This document shows, one piece after another, positions 53,448 to 63,539 of a stretch of DNA of 64,000 bases. The translations under genes and the position numbers were made by a program. The number at the start of each line of letters is the position of its first letter. Within the stretch, counting starts at the first letter, position 1. This stretch comes from Yersinia bercovieri ATCC 43970. GTDB lineage: Bacteria > Pseudomonadota > Gammaproteobacteria > Enterobacterales > Enterobacteriaceae. The stretch is taken from contig NZ_CP054044.1 of the NCBI RefSeq assembly GCF_013282745.1, forward strand, positions 496,001 through 560,000, read 5' to 3'. The notes beneath the pieces are model-generated. The model was given only the letters and a program-made list of their open reading frames with translations. It searched no databases and was not told where the DNA came from.

Positions 53448-56393
53448 ATGAGTACATCAACTAAACCATATCGGGTAAAGGTTATCACATGGGGCACTAT
53501 TGCCGCCCATCTGTCCCTTCCCCTAACCCTGGCTTTCACTCCGGCTAATGCGAACATGTTGCCTCGCACCAGCCAGCAAGGAGATGAACGCCTGGCGGCT
53601 CTTCCTACCATGCCCTATGTACTAAAACCGGGCGAAACAGTGGATATGGTTGCCAAACAGCATAATTTAACTTTAGCGCAACTGAAAAAAATCAATCAGT
53701 TACGCACTTTCAGTAAACCCTTCGCCAAACTGCAAGCGGGTGATGAGCTAGAGATCCCTCAGGCCCAGTCAAATCTCGGATTAGCCCCTGAGAATACAGC
53801 GCTGACTGATACGCAAACCACTGAACGTAATTTGGCCAAAACAGCCACAACAAGTGCTCAGATGCTAAATAGTGGTGATAAAGCGGCAGCCCGCCAATTA
53901 CGTGGGCTGGCGGTTGGCAATGCCAATCAGGCAGCCAATAGCTGGCTTAACAATTTCGGCACCGCTCGCCTACAGGCGAATGTTGATGACCGTGGAGATC
54001 TCGACGGCAGTCAATTCGATATGCTGATGCCTTTCTATGATACGCCATCACAAATGGCCTTCACGCAGTTTGGCATACGTCGGATCGACAAACGCACCAC
54101 CGCCAATCTGGGGATTGGGATCCGCCATTTTATTGACGACTGGATGGTCGGTTACAACCTCTTCCTCGACCGCGATATCACTCGCGATCATACCCGCGTC
54201 GGTGCTGGTGCCGAATATGCCCGTGACTACCTGAAACTGGCGGCAAACGGCTACCTGCGTTTGAGCGATTGGCGTGACTCCCCAGATTTCAGCAGCTATA
54301 GCGAACGTCCGGCAACCGGATTTGATCTGCGGGCAGAAGCCTACTTACCCTCACTGCCACAGTTGGGGGGGAAACTGATGTATGAACAGTACTTTGGTAA
54401 TGATGTTGGGTTGTTTGGCAAAGATAACCGGCAACAAAACCCGGCGGCCATCACTGCGGGCATCAACTATACCCCGATCCCACTGGTCACGGTCGGTATT
54501 GACCGCAAACAAGGAAGCGCCGGTAACGGCGAAACGCTGTTCAACCTTGGCGTCAACTATGAGGTCGGCACACCATGGGCCAAACAGATAAGCCCTGATG
54601 CGGTCAATGCGCGCCGTACTCTGCAAGGTAGCCGCAATGATTTGGTCGAACGTAATAACCAAATTGTACTGGAATACAAAAAACAGGATGTTATCAACCT
54701 GTATGTATCCAACAATGTTAGCGGTCGTGCCGCTGAGACCAAACAACTTGTCGTGAGTGTGACCTCAAAATATGGCCTGAGAAACATCCAGTTTGATCAG
54801 GGCGCACTGGCCGCTGCCGGTGGGAAAATTATTCCTCAAGGCCCTAGCCAGTTTGCCTTACAGTTACCGCCGCAACCTTCAGGTGGCAATAACTGGACCA
54901 TCAGTGCTATTGCCAGCGACGTCAAGGGGAACACATCTAACCGCGCCGTGACACTGGTGCAGTTGCAAGACACCCCTGCTACTATCAGCGGCACTTGGAC
55001 CCCAGCGGCAAGTACCAAGCCCGCGGATGGTAATAGCGCCGTCCTTTTGACTCTGACCTTAAAAGACGCGGCAGGCAACCCACTGATCGGTCAGGCGAAT
55101 AACATCACCCTGAAGAAAAATACTCTGGGTGGCTCCGGCAGCGAACCCACACTCAGTGCCCTGACTGAAACCGGCCCTGGGATATATCAAACGACAGCAA
55201 CTGCAGGCACCAATTTCGGCGTATTGACGTTAACACCGGAGATCCAGGGCACGCAGTTAGCACCAGCCACCATCACCTATACTGACCCATCATCCACAAA
55301 ACCATCAGTGTCTAACCTGATCCTGCTGGGTGAATTGGCGGAAGATAGCAAACTGTCGGCAACCTACACCTTTACCCAACCGGCGGGCGGGCCTGCCGCA
55401 ACGGATGCCTCAACCTATCAATGGGGTGAAAAAGGGGCAACAGCGGCCAACGTCGCTAACGGTTCAGCCGTGGCAACCTCTGGGCAAGTACCGGAATACC
55501 TATTGAAATCGACTGATGTCGGTAAAGTGATGGAAATTTCGGTACAGGCGAAAAATAGCCTTGCGGTTACCGGCAATACGCTCACGGTGGATTCGGCCTC
55601 GGCCGACACCAATACCAACAAAACCACGGGCGGCGAGCAGGGTAAAGTCACCGGGTCAACGGTGGTGACAACACTTGAAACAGTGACCGACGCCAACAGT
55701 ATGAAGGTGGGTGAAACGATAAATCTCACTGTCACCGCGCTAAACAAAAACAACCTGCCGGTTTCTGGTGCCACAATAAAGGTACAGGCAGTATCGGCCA
55801 GTTCGCGCAACGGTCAGGCTGAAACAGCCACGCTACAGGTTAATGGGAAACCACTGACCGATGACGTTACCACGGACGGCGATGGAAAAGTACAGGTAGC
55901 CCTGACAGATCCAACCGGTATAGGGTTGAAAACAACCCTAACCAGCAGTACCAATGGCAGCAGCGGTACCCCCGTCAGTAAAAATAATGACGTTATCTTT
56001 ACTGTGTTCACCAGCCCGGATAGCCCTGTAGCCGATTACTGGGGGCATATGGATGAGACAATAATAGTAGATGGCGTAATCATTAAACGGCCAAAATTGG
56101 CAGCGGAAGTTGCAGGAAGTCAACAAATAGATATGAATAATGAGGAATGGGCATACGCTAACTTTACTAATGCCTCTGCTCATTGTACTTTACCCACAAA
56201 AGAGGATTTAGTTGCATTATATAATGCCTATCCGACGGGAAGTATTACCAATGCGCATGGATGGCCAAGTGAAAGCAATATTCTTTATTGGTCAGGTACC
56301 ACTGAGGGATCAACAGTTTGGGCTACTGACATGACGCTAGGGAGAACAGTCCTGATAACGAAGGAAAAGATTCAACTCGTAACTTGCCTCTAA
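53448..56393 (+). CDS. Inverse autotransporter adhesin (intimin/invasin family, ZirT-like)
   Basis: A 981-residue outer-membrane adhesin. The order is: signal peptide (about 1-36, ending TPANANM); LysM-like domain (about 55-105: YVLKPGETVDMVAKQHNLTLAQLKKIN); intimin-type beta barrel (about 150-400: FDMLMPFYDTPSQMAFTQFGIRR, FNLGVNYEVG); Ig-like passenger domains; one copy of the repeat domain shared with the protein at 48065; and a C-terminal C-type-lectin-like domain with two Cys (HCTLPTKEDL, LVTCL). CAGGA lies ahead of ATG at 53448. The last gene of the regulator operon, it is followed by a perfect bidirectional terminator. Confidence 0.92.
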   Translation: MSTSTKPYRVKVITWGTIAAHLSLPLTLAFTPANANMLPRTSQQGDERLAALPTMPYVLKPGETVDMVAKQHNLTLAQLKKINQLRTFSKPFAKLQAGDELEIPQAQSNLGLAPENTALTDTQTTERNLAKTATTSAQMLNSGDKAAARQLRGLAVGNANQAANSWLNNFGTARLQANVDDRGDLDGSQFDMLMPFYDTPSQMAFTQFGIRRIDKRTTANLGIGIRHFIDDWMVGYNLFLDRDITRDHTRVGAGAEYARDYLKLAANGYLRLSDWRDSPDFSSYSERPATGFDLRAEAYLPSLPQLGGKLMYEQYFGNDVGLFGKDNRQQNPAAITAGINYTPIPLVTVGIDRKQGSAGNGETLFNLGVNYEVGTPWAKQISPDAVNARRTLQGSRNDLVERNNQIVLEYKKQDVINLYVSNNVSGRAAETKQLVVSVTSKYGLRNIQFDQGALAAAGGKIIPQGPSQFALQLPPQPSGGNNWTISAIASDVKGNTSNRAVTLVQLQDTPATISGTWTPAASTKPADGNSAVLLTLTLKDAAGNPLIGQANNITLKKNTLGGSGSEPTLSALTETGPGIYQTTATAGTNFGVLTLTPEIQGTQLAPATITYTDPSSTKPSVSNLILLGELAEDSKLSATYTFTQPAGGPAATDASTYQWGEKGATAANVANGSAVATSGQVPEYLLKSTDVGKVMEISVQAKNSLAVTGNTLTVDSASADTNTNKTTGGEQGKVTGSTVVTTLETVTDANSMKVGETINLTVTALNKNNLPVSGATIKVQAVSASSRNGQAETATLQVNGKPLTDDVTTDGDGKVQVALTDPTGIGLKTTLTSSTNGSSGTPVSKNNDVIFTVFTSPDSPVADYWGHMDETIIVDGVIIKRPKLAAEVAGSQQIDMNNEEWAYANFTNASAHCTLPTKEDLVALYNAYPTGSITNAHGWPSESNILYWSGTTEGSTVWATDMTLGRTVLITKEKIQLVTCL

Positions 56394-56404
56394 ATTTTCC
56401 ACTA

Positions 56405-56436
56405 AATCAAGGCTGCCAAGAAAGGCAGCCTTGATT
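56405..56436. terminator. Bidirectional terminator
   Basis: Perfect 13-base arms AATCAAGGCTGCC / GGCAGCCTTGATT with a six-base loop between two convergent genes. Confidence 0.85.
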
Positions 56437-56440
56437 GACT

Positions 56441-58483
56441 CTATTCAAATATAGTAGGAAGGGTACATGCTCCAGAGCTAGCGGAAGACACATCACAATA
56501 TTTTAATAGCTCAGATGATTTAAAAGATGTCCCTGCAACTAAAACATTATATGTTACATGTGCTGTTCCCTGACAAAGCGCGTAAATATTTTTTGGTGGC
56601 ACAATAAACGCAAAATCATCATCATCTATATTCCCTGCTACTATTTCAAGTGGATCAGATTTATAGCTAGCAGCAGGTATCTTCTCCCCGTCCTCGTCCT
56701 CGTATCCTTCTGTTCCTTCGAATATCAACTCAATCATCTGGCCGGGAGCAATATTTTCATATCGTTTCACCCTAAAATCACAACCGCTATATTTCTTCAC
56801 TGAACTGACAGTTATCACACCAGTATCATTCTTCCAAGTTGGCGCAGTCAATCCATTTTTACCACCGGGATTACTATTATTAGAAGTTATAAAGATTCCT
56901 GTTTTGGGTGACAGAGACATTATACTATTAGTGTCAGGTAATGGACGTCTAACAGTATATTGTGCAATCATATCCCCCTCACCAGCTAATTTTATATTTG
57001 CAACCGTCAATTTCACTGTTATATCAGCAGCAGGTATAGCAATTAAGGGAGGATTAGTAACAGTTGCCTTCCCAACTGTCACGGAAATAACATCCCCAAT
57101 TGCAAGATAGGCCTCATCTTTACGTGTCTTGTATGGTATTGTTATATCTGCTTCTATTAAAACTGCAGGGCCAGTTATTCTATTAATCTCACCCTGTGCG
57201 CTGGTGATAGTTAATGCTTGCAAATTCCCGTTTTCTTTTGCAGGTTGGTCTGGATTAGGGCCACCAAGAATCGTTAAATTAACTGGTACAGTTAACGGCG
57301 ATGAGGGTTCTTTGAGCAGCGAACTCTCCCCTCGACTTACTGTGTAATAAATAATAACAGATTTTTGATCAAATGGCTTAATCTGATTATAAACTGCCTC
57401 AGTTGAGTAAATTGGGTTTTGAGTCGGATCTTCTAGTGGAGGGGAAGTAGATATTAATGTGCCATCACCAGCTAAGCCATCATCCTGTTTAAAAAAGACC
57501 CTAATGATATCATCTAGTGCAGGATTAGCATAGATAGGTATATCTATATGCAGAGGATGTATAAATTCATCCGTAATAAGATTTTTCTTGATATCAGGTA
57601 GCACCGGCTCAACTAAACCAGTTGGCAGGTCGCCAAAGGCCAGTTGAACTATAGTATGTTCAGCTTGAGGACTCACAAAGCCTGCGGGGTTGGTTATCAT
57701 ATAAGTAAAATAAAGAGGGCCATCTGCAAAAGTATCAAATAAACCTTTATCAAAGGTGACCTCTTTATTCTTACCGCTCTCACCATCTCCAATTGTGACG
57801 GTATCGACAATCTGAAGGCTAGCAATGGAGTCACCTAAATATAGGTCTATTTTATCACCATCACGCTGCTTATAATAAGGTACTAATATAGCAGGTAGTA
57901 CTTTTTTTGAGGGGGCAGTGGGATCATCTTTCAGATTTAAGTCTGTTATTCCATTATCAACGTATTTTTTATCAAATTTCAACAGGGGCATAACATCACC
58001 ACCCGAGGAACTCGTCAATACATTGAAATTTAGCCTTGTAACTTGCTGTTCATCCAGATTTAGGGGTATCAAAAAAGGAATAATAAAATGCTCTTTCTCA
58101 CTGAGGAGTGCAACATCTAATGTAAAAGAAAGTCCGTTAGCAATCTCTGCGGCAGTCCATGCAGGATCTTTCGCTCCCTTTCCTGCAAAATAATCCGTTG
58201 GATCGTCAGCGTCTGGTGTGGCACTCTCGTCTAATCTCAAATAAATTTGAGGATACCCAGCTCTATTGCGAGGTTTCGTCCCGTTCTCCACTAAGCCCTG
58301 CCACGAACCGACATTCACGGTAAGATTATTCTGAGCTATAGTATCTCTAGATATATATCCATTAGCCAAGAGGCCTACTATAGAATACTCAGGAGAGTTA
58401 ACTATAGGAACAGAAGAATCAATACTCGGATGTTGAATGTCATCCTTTTCTTTATCCGCAGTAACTTTAGATTTTTTCTTCAT
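56441..58483 (-). CDS. Unknown 680-residue protein with Ig-like segments
   Basis: No signal peptide. The N terminus is Lys-rich (MKKKSKVTADKEKDD), followed by several stretches with an Ig-like beta pattern (for example HIDIPIYANPALDDIIRVFFKQDDG, ADITIPYKTRKDEAYLAIGDVISVTVG). The C-terminal 100 residues contain four Cys. Its segments resemble those of the large protein at 60069 (PIYANPALDDIIRV and PVYTGIKLGDIVTLKW). ATG at 58483 has TTGGAGATA upstream. Function is unknown; a surface-layer or released binding protein is possible, but the export route is unclear. Confidence 0.7.
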   Translation of the reverse strand: MKKKSKVTADKEKDDIQHPSIDSSVPIVNSPEYSIVGLLANGYISRDTIAQNNLTVNVGSWQGLVENGTKPRNRAGYPQIYLRLDESATPDADDPTDYFAGKGAKDPAWTAAEIANGLSFTLDVALLSEKEHFIIPFLIPLNLDEQQVTRLNFNVLTSSSGGDVMPLLKFDKKYVDNGITDLNLKDDPTAPSKKVLPAILVPYYKQRDGDKIDLYLGDSIASLQIVDTVTIGDGESGKNKEVTFDKGLFDTFADGPLYFTYMITNPAGFVSPQAEHTIVQLAFGDLPTGLVEPVLPDIKKNLITDEFIHPLHIDIPIYANPALDDIIRVFFKQDDGLAGDGTLISTSPPLEDPTQNPIYSTEAVYNQIKPFDQKSVIIYYTVSRGESSLLKEPSSPLTVPVNLTILGGPNPDQPAKENGNLQALTITSAQGEINRITGPAVLIEADITIPYKTRKDEAYLAIGDVISVTVGKATVTNPPLIAIPAADITVKLTVANIKLAGEGDMIAQYTVRRPLPDTNSIMSLSPKTGIFITSNNSNPGGKNGLTAPTWKNDTGVITVSSVKKYSGCDFRVKRYENIAPGQMIELIFEGTEGYEDEDGEKIPAASYKSDPLEIVAGNIDDDDFAFIVPPKNIYALCQGTAHVTYNVLVAGTSFKSSELLKYCDVSSASSGACTLPTIFE

Positions 58484-58614
58484 GATTTATATCTCCAACA
58501 AAGAATAGATTTATTATATAGCTACAGTCGGCCACATAATGGTAACGGAGGTTGGATTACTTCAATCTCAATAACAGTTATCCTATTAAAATAACTGTCC
58601 GTCTAATGAATTAG

Positions 58615-58629
58615 TATCATCAGATGATA
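58615..58629. promoter_or_regulatory. Palindrome upstream of the 680-residue gene
   Basis: TATCATC-A-GATGATA, perfect seven-base arms, about 130 bases upstream of the 58483 start. The related dyad TTATC-N4-GATAA occurs before the gene at 60069. Confidence 0.45.
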
Positions 58630-58637
58630 ACCTTTGG

Positions 58638-58681
58638 TCATGGTAATCAAATTGATAATGATATCAACTTGATTACCATGA
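58638..58681. terminator. Long hairpin between the LysR and 680-residue genes
   Basis: Arms of 13 bases, TCATGGTAATCAA / TTGATTACCATGA, with an inner pair TTGATA / TATCAA. On the minus strand no T run follows, so it may terminate the LysR transcript weakly or act as an operator. Confidence 0.5.
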
Positions 58682-58702
58682 CTATTTTTATTAGATAAAT
58701 AA

Positions 58703-59587
58703 TTAGCAGACAGATGCGACCTGGCTTCCCAAGAAAATATCAATCACACTACGAGTAATTTCATTGGTAAAATTAGGTTCCCAAACTAATCCTATATCTA
58801 CGCTCATATCTGTTTCTTTTATATCCATAAGCTCAAGATATTTATTACTTACATCTGAAATAACACTTTTCGGCACGAAGGAAAAGGCATCCTTCCTGAT
58901 AACCAACTCAAGCACGGTCATAATATTATTGGTTGTCACTACTGGTTTCATTGTCAATCTATCATATACTGCATATATATTTATATTACCATTAATGGCG
59001 TAACTCTCTAACTCTTGCGTCTCCCGCCACCCCAACTTATTAATACTCCCCAGAGAAAAACCCGTTGTTCTATCTGTATTTTTTCTCTCGACAATCACTA
59101 ATGAATCACTGAATAGTCGGCGGGAAGATAACTCTTTAGGGATAGGGTAAGGCATAATGGCTAAATTTAATAAACCTTGAGTCAGTTGATAAGCTAATTC
59201 ATTAGGTAACATGCCATTCAATAACACTAAAGGAACATCAGGGAAAAGATCGGTGAATTGTTTAAATACATAGTTATGATGTGAATCAAAAGAGAAAGCC
59301 CCAATCTTAAATTCATTATATTTAACGGTTGATAGCTCAGCAGTATTTCTTCTGAATTTATTCACATGATTCATCAATATTTTTGCTTCAGCGTAAACAC
59401 TCTGACCAATAGACGTTAAATGTGTACCATCAGGCCCTCGGTAAAAAAGGATACAATTGAGCCTCTCCTCTAACGAGTTTATTTGTTTAGTCAACGCCGG
59501 TTGAGTAACACAAAGTTTATCTGCCGCCTTATGATAATTCAACGTTTCCGCCAGCACGATAAAGGCATTCAATTTTCGAATATCCAT
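58703..59587 (-). CDS. LysR-family transcriptional regulator
   Basis: A 294-residue LysR protein: MDIRKLNAFIVLAETLNYHKAADKLCVTQPALTKQINSLEERL is the winged helix, followed by a substrate-binding domain. The frame is open to 59671, but ATG at 59587 with GAGGGATACA upstream gives the standard start. It sits between the two large Ig-like protein genes on the same strand, so it is the obvious candidate regulator of them. No ligand is suggested. Confidence 0.88.
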   Translation of the reverse strand: MDIRKLNAFIVLAETLNYHKAADKLCVTQPALTKQINSLEERLNCILFYRGPDGTHLTSIGQSVYAEAKILMNHVNKFRRNTAELSTVKYNEFKIGAFSFDSHHNYVFKQFTDLFPDVPLVLLNGMLPNELAYQLTQGLLNLAIMPYPIPKELSSRRLFSDSLVIVERKNTDRTTGFSLGSINKLGWRETQELESYAINGNINIYAVYDRLTMKPVVTTNNIMTVLELVIRKDAFSFVPKSVISDVSNKYLELMDIKETDMSVDIGLVWEPNFTNEITRSVIDIFLGSQVASVC

Positions 59588-60068
59588 TGTATCCCTCTTT
59601 ACTAGCAAGGTAGATAAATAGACTAAATAAATATTAGTCCGGTATATAGGATAAAATATAGTGACGTTCACACTCTAAAATTCACCAGTAGGCATTTTAG
59701 TGCATTTAATCTTAGTGAAAGTTACCATAACAACCATAGGACAATTCTTACATAAATGTAAACAAAGACCGCCTAAATAGTCGATCTTCTAGTATTTATC
59801 ATAGGTTTTTTTATCATTGAAGTCCTAAAATGAGACTTAAGTCACGTTTTAAATCATATGATTAATGAACAAATAACAATAGATGTAACATAAGTTTTCC
59901 TGCAAAAGTGAAGGATTGGCAAGGCAGTGTTGTAGGAAAGAGCTTATCGAAGGTGGAAGTTTGGAAAAATTAACCTGTGATATCAATATGAAACAGGAGA
60001 GTCATCAATAAAACTGACTCTCCTGAATTATTTTAGCAAATAATGTACTAAGCCTTGTTAAAGTGGTG
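59588..60068. other. Intergenic region upstream of LysR
   Basis: About 480 bases. It contains a perfect 14-base palindrome TTACAT-AA-ATGTAA at 59748-59761 and the terminator of the 1156-residue gene at 59994-60025. No gene seen. Confidence 0.4.
59994..60025 (-). terminator. Terminator of the propeller protein gene
   Basis: CAGGAGAGTCA / TGACTCTCCTG, a perfect 11-base stem with a 10-base loop, about 45 bases after the stop on the minus strand. Confidence 0.75.
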
Positions 60069-63000
60069 TCATCTCATAGGATAGCTGCTCAGCAATATAT
60101 GGCTGTACTGTGCTGCTGTCCCCCCACCGGTTGGGTCTCCCCAAGTGACAACACGGTTATCCTTGGTTAATGCCAGAAATGCTGTCGAGGTTGAATATAA
60201 CGCGCATACATCCGTTAACAAAGATTGGACCGACATACTATTTCCCCCATAAGCACTATTCCCCCATGTAACAACCATGCCATTTTTCCGAAGTACAGCA
60301 ACTGCGCTCCCGGTGGCACATACCTGGACGATATCATCTAGCATCGCAGCCTGCGCCGCTATTCCGTTGACGACTGTTGTATCATTCCCCCAAGCCACTA
60401 CCGTTCCGTTATTTCTTAACGCAATATACGTATTCGCTGTACTGACAACGTCAACAATATCAGTGAACCCGACGATATCCGCAGGAATAACACCACCATA
60501 TCCCCCCCATGCAACCAAAGCCCCATTACTGCATTTGGCAACATAGGAGTTATTGGTTGAAGCCATTAGTTCAACAATATCGGTTCTAGCTGCAATAATC
60601 TGAGGTATAACATTCCCCCAGCCAACAACAGTGTTATTTTTTCGCAGTGCGACAAAACTACCTAACGCAGACTGAACATCGATAATATCGGTGAATTGCT
60701 GAATCTCCGCAGGTAACGCCAAGGCGCCCCATGATACGATCCCTCCAGTTTTGAGGAACGCAACAAATCCCCTTTCCCCGCCAACAACTTTGGTAATGTT
60801 GGTCAGAGAAGCAATCCCACCTGGCACTACCCCGCCAAGAGTAGCATCTCCTCCCCAGGCAACAACTGAACCATTCTTACGTAGCGCAGCAAAAGCAAAG
60901 CCACTGGCGGCTATTTGCGTAATGTCACCTAAATTCGCAATAGAGTCAGAGATAGCCCCATACGGAGCCTGTCCCCATGAGACCACATTGCCCGTAGATC
61001 GTAACGCCGCAAACGCCGTTTCAGCGGCAGCGACGAAAACTACGTCATCGAGTGTTAAAAACGTGGATGATATTGTTCCGCCCAAAGCAGCACTTCCCCA
61101 AGCAATGATATGACCATTGTTGCGCCGTACAGCAAACGCCGGATCTACCGTAACCCCATTGCCCGCCACATTGCAGGCGGAGAGTGTCACGCTATCATTC
61201 GCCGTTCTTACTCGTAACACACGTTCTGGTGAAACATCGCGAAAACGAGCGCCCGGCTTCCAGTTCGAATCCCCAGCGTATTGCCATTCAGCACCATCAA
61301 GATATTTATTTGTATCAGAGGATAATGCGGTAATATATTTGGAATTCACATTACCAAAACTATAAGAGGCACCAGGAGAGGTTCTGGCACCCATCACCTT
61401 AAGTTTTCCTGAAACAGGGACACTAACAACGTTATAGCTGTTTTTCGGTGAGAAGAACTGCATCCCGCCATTAGCTCGCCTAATAATATAATCCACAGTA
61501 ATCAGTTCACCCTTACTGGCGGCGATATAATCATATTTTATTGTTAATGTCAGCGGCTGCCCAGACTCAATATTAGTGACTTGGTGTATATCCTCGGTCG
61601 AGTCAGTGGGACCTGTGCCTGTCCAGCGAAGCGTAACTACATCTGATTCTTTTAATTTGGCCCCAGCGGGTATCGTGACGGTTGCGCCACTGGCCGGAAC
61701 CTGTCCCAGAGTAATAGTATTTCCCACTGCTTGATCAACTGTGGGTGCAGGTAACTCTTCGGTTACCTGGAAGAGCAATGAGTTAGATACATATTCATCC
61801 CCGAGGATGTCATCGACCACATAGTGCACCTCGATCCAACCACCGATACTCTGTTGCACGATATCTTTCGGAATTATGAAAAAATTATCGTCGACCCCAT
61901 TTTTCGTAATTATGTCTTCCGGATCATAATTTACTTCCCCTCTCCAATAGCATTGTATTCCATCTTTGCGCGCCTTGTTTGGATAACTCCCAATACGAAC
62001 ATGCACCGCCCCGTTAGCATCAGCATCCATCGGGTTCAGTATTCCTGGATTAACCATTTCTGTAATAGTGGGGGCTGGCAAATTGTTATTTAATGGCAAT
62101 AACATCAATTCTAAAGGATAAGATAATGAGATATCTTCACTCGTTTTGCCTGTTACCGTATAGGTAATAACCAAACTGCCCCCCGCCATCATAGTTATCT
62201 TATCCTGGGCAATGGCTATAGTGAGTATTTTGCCTACTTCGGGTGCCGTAACCGGATGAGGCAGATTGAACAGATCAAAATATTCTCCCTCTGATGTAGT
62301 GCCACTCACATATAGTGTCACTAGATCTTCGGCCACCAGATTGACATTTCTATCCAGTTGCACCAGGAAGTTATCTGTTGCCGGTACGTTGTTGAGGTCG
62401 AGTATCCCAGATTTAGCTTGTGGCGCAGTAGGTGCGCCAAGTGTCGCAGAGTTACCATTGATGGTCAGATTGATTTTTTGGGATTTTTTACCATTCACGT
62501 CATAATAGATGGTGACTGTTTCCCCCCCCATATTACGAATTTGTGAGAAAGGAATAATGAAAACATAGCCATACTTATGTTCAGAACCGGCAAGAGTATG
62601 CACCATATCCGCGGGCAATAATTGTGCCCCGCTCCATTTTAAAGTGACTATATCACCTAATTTTATCCCGGTATAAACAGGGATAATTATATGAACATCT
62701 TTTTGGTTCAATTTATCAATAGTAATAACACTATCGACAGCCTCTTGAGCATATGGAGCGGTAAAAATACTCTCTTCGAGATCAATGGAAACCATGGTAG
62801 AAAGCGACCATAAAGACCAGTTATTTACAGTATCTCTTATTTCGTATCTTATTATTGCTTCGCTATAGTCCCCCGCCTTTTTAATTACACCCTCACTAAC
62901 AGGAATGACGATAGGATTATTTAAATCAGACGCTTTTATCTCATATATAGAATCTTGAACTCCGGCCCAGCTTAATGTTACTTTGTCACCTATAGTCATA

Positions 63001-63539
63001 TTCTTGTAAGCTTTAATAGTAGCGAAAACATTACCAATGTTATCCTTATCCACGTTTTTCTGATTAACATCTGGGGCAAATAATGATTCATTTACATTAG
63101 GCGTAGCCGGATCAGTATCGAACCCTCCGGGTACTGTTGTTTTTACCAAAAATTCAGCAGACAGTGATTTTTCAACATTACCGCCTAAGGCGGTGGCAAG
63201 AGTATAAAATACCGTTGTATTCCCATCAACAATATCAAGCTGTGCAGTATCAACCAATATATCCTTGTAAGCGACTTTCTTATCATCAGCACTGATTATA
63301 TTGGGAGTAAAGGTAATATCTTGAGCATTATCTTCATCACCCGCCTTACTCCAAAATAAAGCGACTACGGTCCCCTGCTTCACCGCAGGAGTAAGGATTA
63401 TTCTAACCGTGAGATTACTGGTTGGATCAGAAAGAGTTGCCTTGTTTAGACCGGCAAAATTTTTCTGATCTACCATAATAGGTGCTAATGGTGCTTCATC
63501 AGCTCTATTTTCAAAAAATGATCTTAGCTTATTTTTCAT
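60069..63539 (-). CDS. Large Ig-like protein with C-terminal RCC1-like propeller
   Basis: A 1156-residue protein without a signal peptide (MKNKLRSFFENRADEAPLAPIMVD...). The first 700 residues are repeated Ig-like domains of about 110 residues (patterns such as VYTGIKLGDIVTLKWSGAQ and KLKESDVVTLRWTGTG). From about residue 820 there are eight repeats of about 40 residues with the core NG-VVAWG...LTDIV-V-A...AFAAL-R, plus a final partial strand (NRVVTWGDPTGGG), the pattern of an RCC1-type beta propeller. GGAG precedes ATG at 63539. Dyad sequences lie upstream. Function is unknown; adhesion or protein binding is likely. Confidence 0.75.
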   Translation of the reverse strand: MKNKLRSFFENRADEAPLAPIMVDQKNFAGLNKATLSDPTSNLTVRIILTPAVKQGTVVALFWSKAGDEDNAQDITFTPNIISADDKKVAYKDILVDTAQLDIVDGNTTVFYTLATALGGNVEKSLSAEFLVKTTVPGGFDTDPATPNVNESLFAPDVNQKNVDKDNIGNVFATIKAYKNMTIGDKVTLSWAGVQDSIYEIKASDLNNPIVIPVSEGVIKKAGDYSEAIIRYEIRDTVNNWSLWSLSTMVSIDLEESIFTAPYAQEAVDSVITIDKLNQKDVHIIIPVYTGIKLGDIVTLKWSGAQLLPADMVHTLAGSEHKYGYVFIIPFSQIRNMGGETVTIYYDVNGKKSQKINLTINGNSATLGAPTAPQAKSGILDLNNVPATDNFLVQLDRNVNLVAEDLVTLYVSGTTSEGEYFDLFNLPHPVTAPEVGKILTIAIAQDKITMMAGGSLVITYTVTGKTSEDISLSYPLELMLLPLNNNLPAPTITEMVNPGILNPMDADANGAVHVRIGSYPNKARKDGIQCYWRGEVNYDPEDIITKNGVDDNFFIIPKDIVQQSIGGWIEVHYVVDDILGDEYVSNSLLFQVTEELPAPTVDQAVGNTITLGQVPASGATVTIPAGAKLKESDVVTLRWTGTGPTDSTEDIHQVTNIESGQPLTLTIKYDYIAASKGELITVDYIIRRANGGMQFFSPKNSYNVVSVPVSGKLKVMGARTSPGASYSFGNVNSKYITALSSDTNKYLDGAEWQYAGDSNWKPGARFRDVSPERVLRVRTANDSVTLSACNVAGNGVTVDPAFAVRRNNGHIIAWGSAALGGTISSTFLTLDDVVFVAAAETAFAALRSTGNVVSWGQAPYGAISDSIANLGDITQIAASGFAFAALRKNGSVVAWGGDATLGGVVPGGIASLTNITKVVGGERGFVAFLKTGGIVSWGALALPAEIQQFTDIIDVQSALGSFVALRKNNTVVGWGNVIPQIIAARTDIVELMASTNNSYVAKCSNGALVAWGGYGGVIPADIVGFTDIVDVVSTANTYIALRNNGTVVAWGNDTTVVNGIAAQAAMLDDIVQVCATGSAVAVLRKNGMVVTWGNSAYGGNSMSVQSLLTDVCALYSTSTAFLALTKDNRVVTWGDPTGGGTAAQYSHILLSSYPMR

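Noticed and set aside
55418..55810. Minus-strand ORF within the autotransporter
   Set aside because: Antisense shadow of the repeat-rich passenger.
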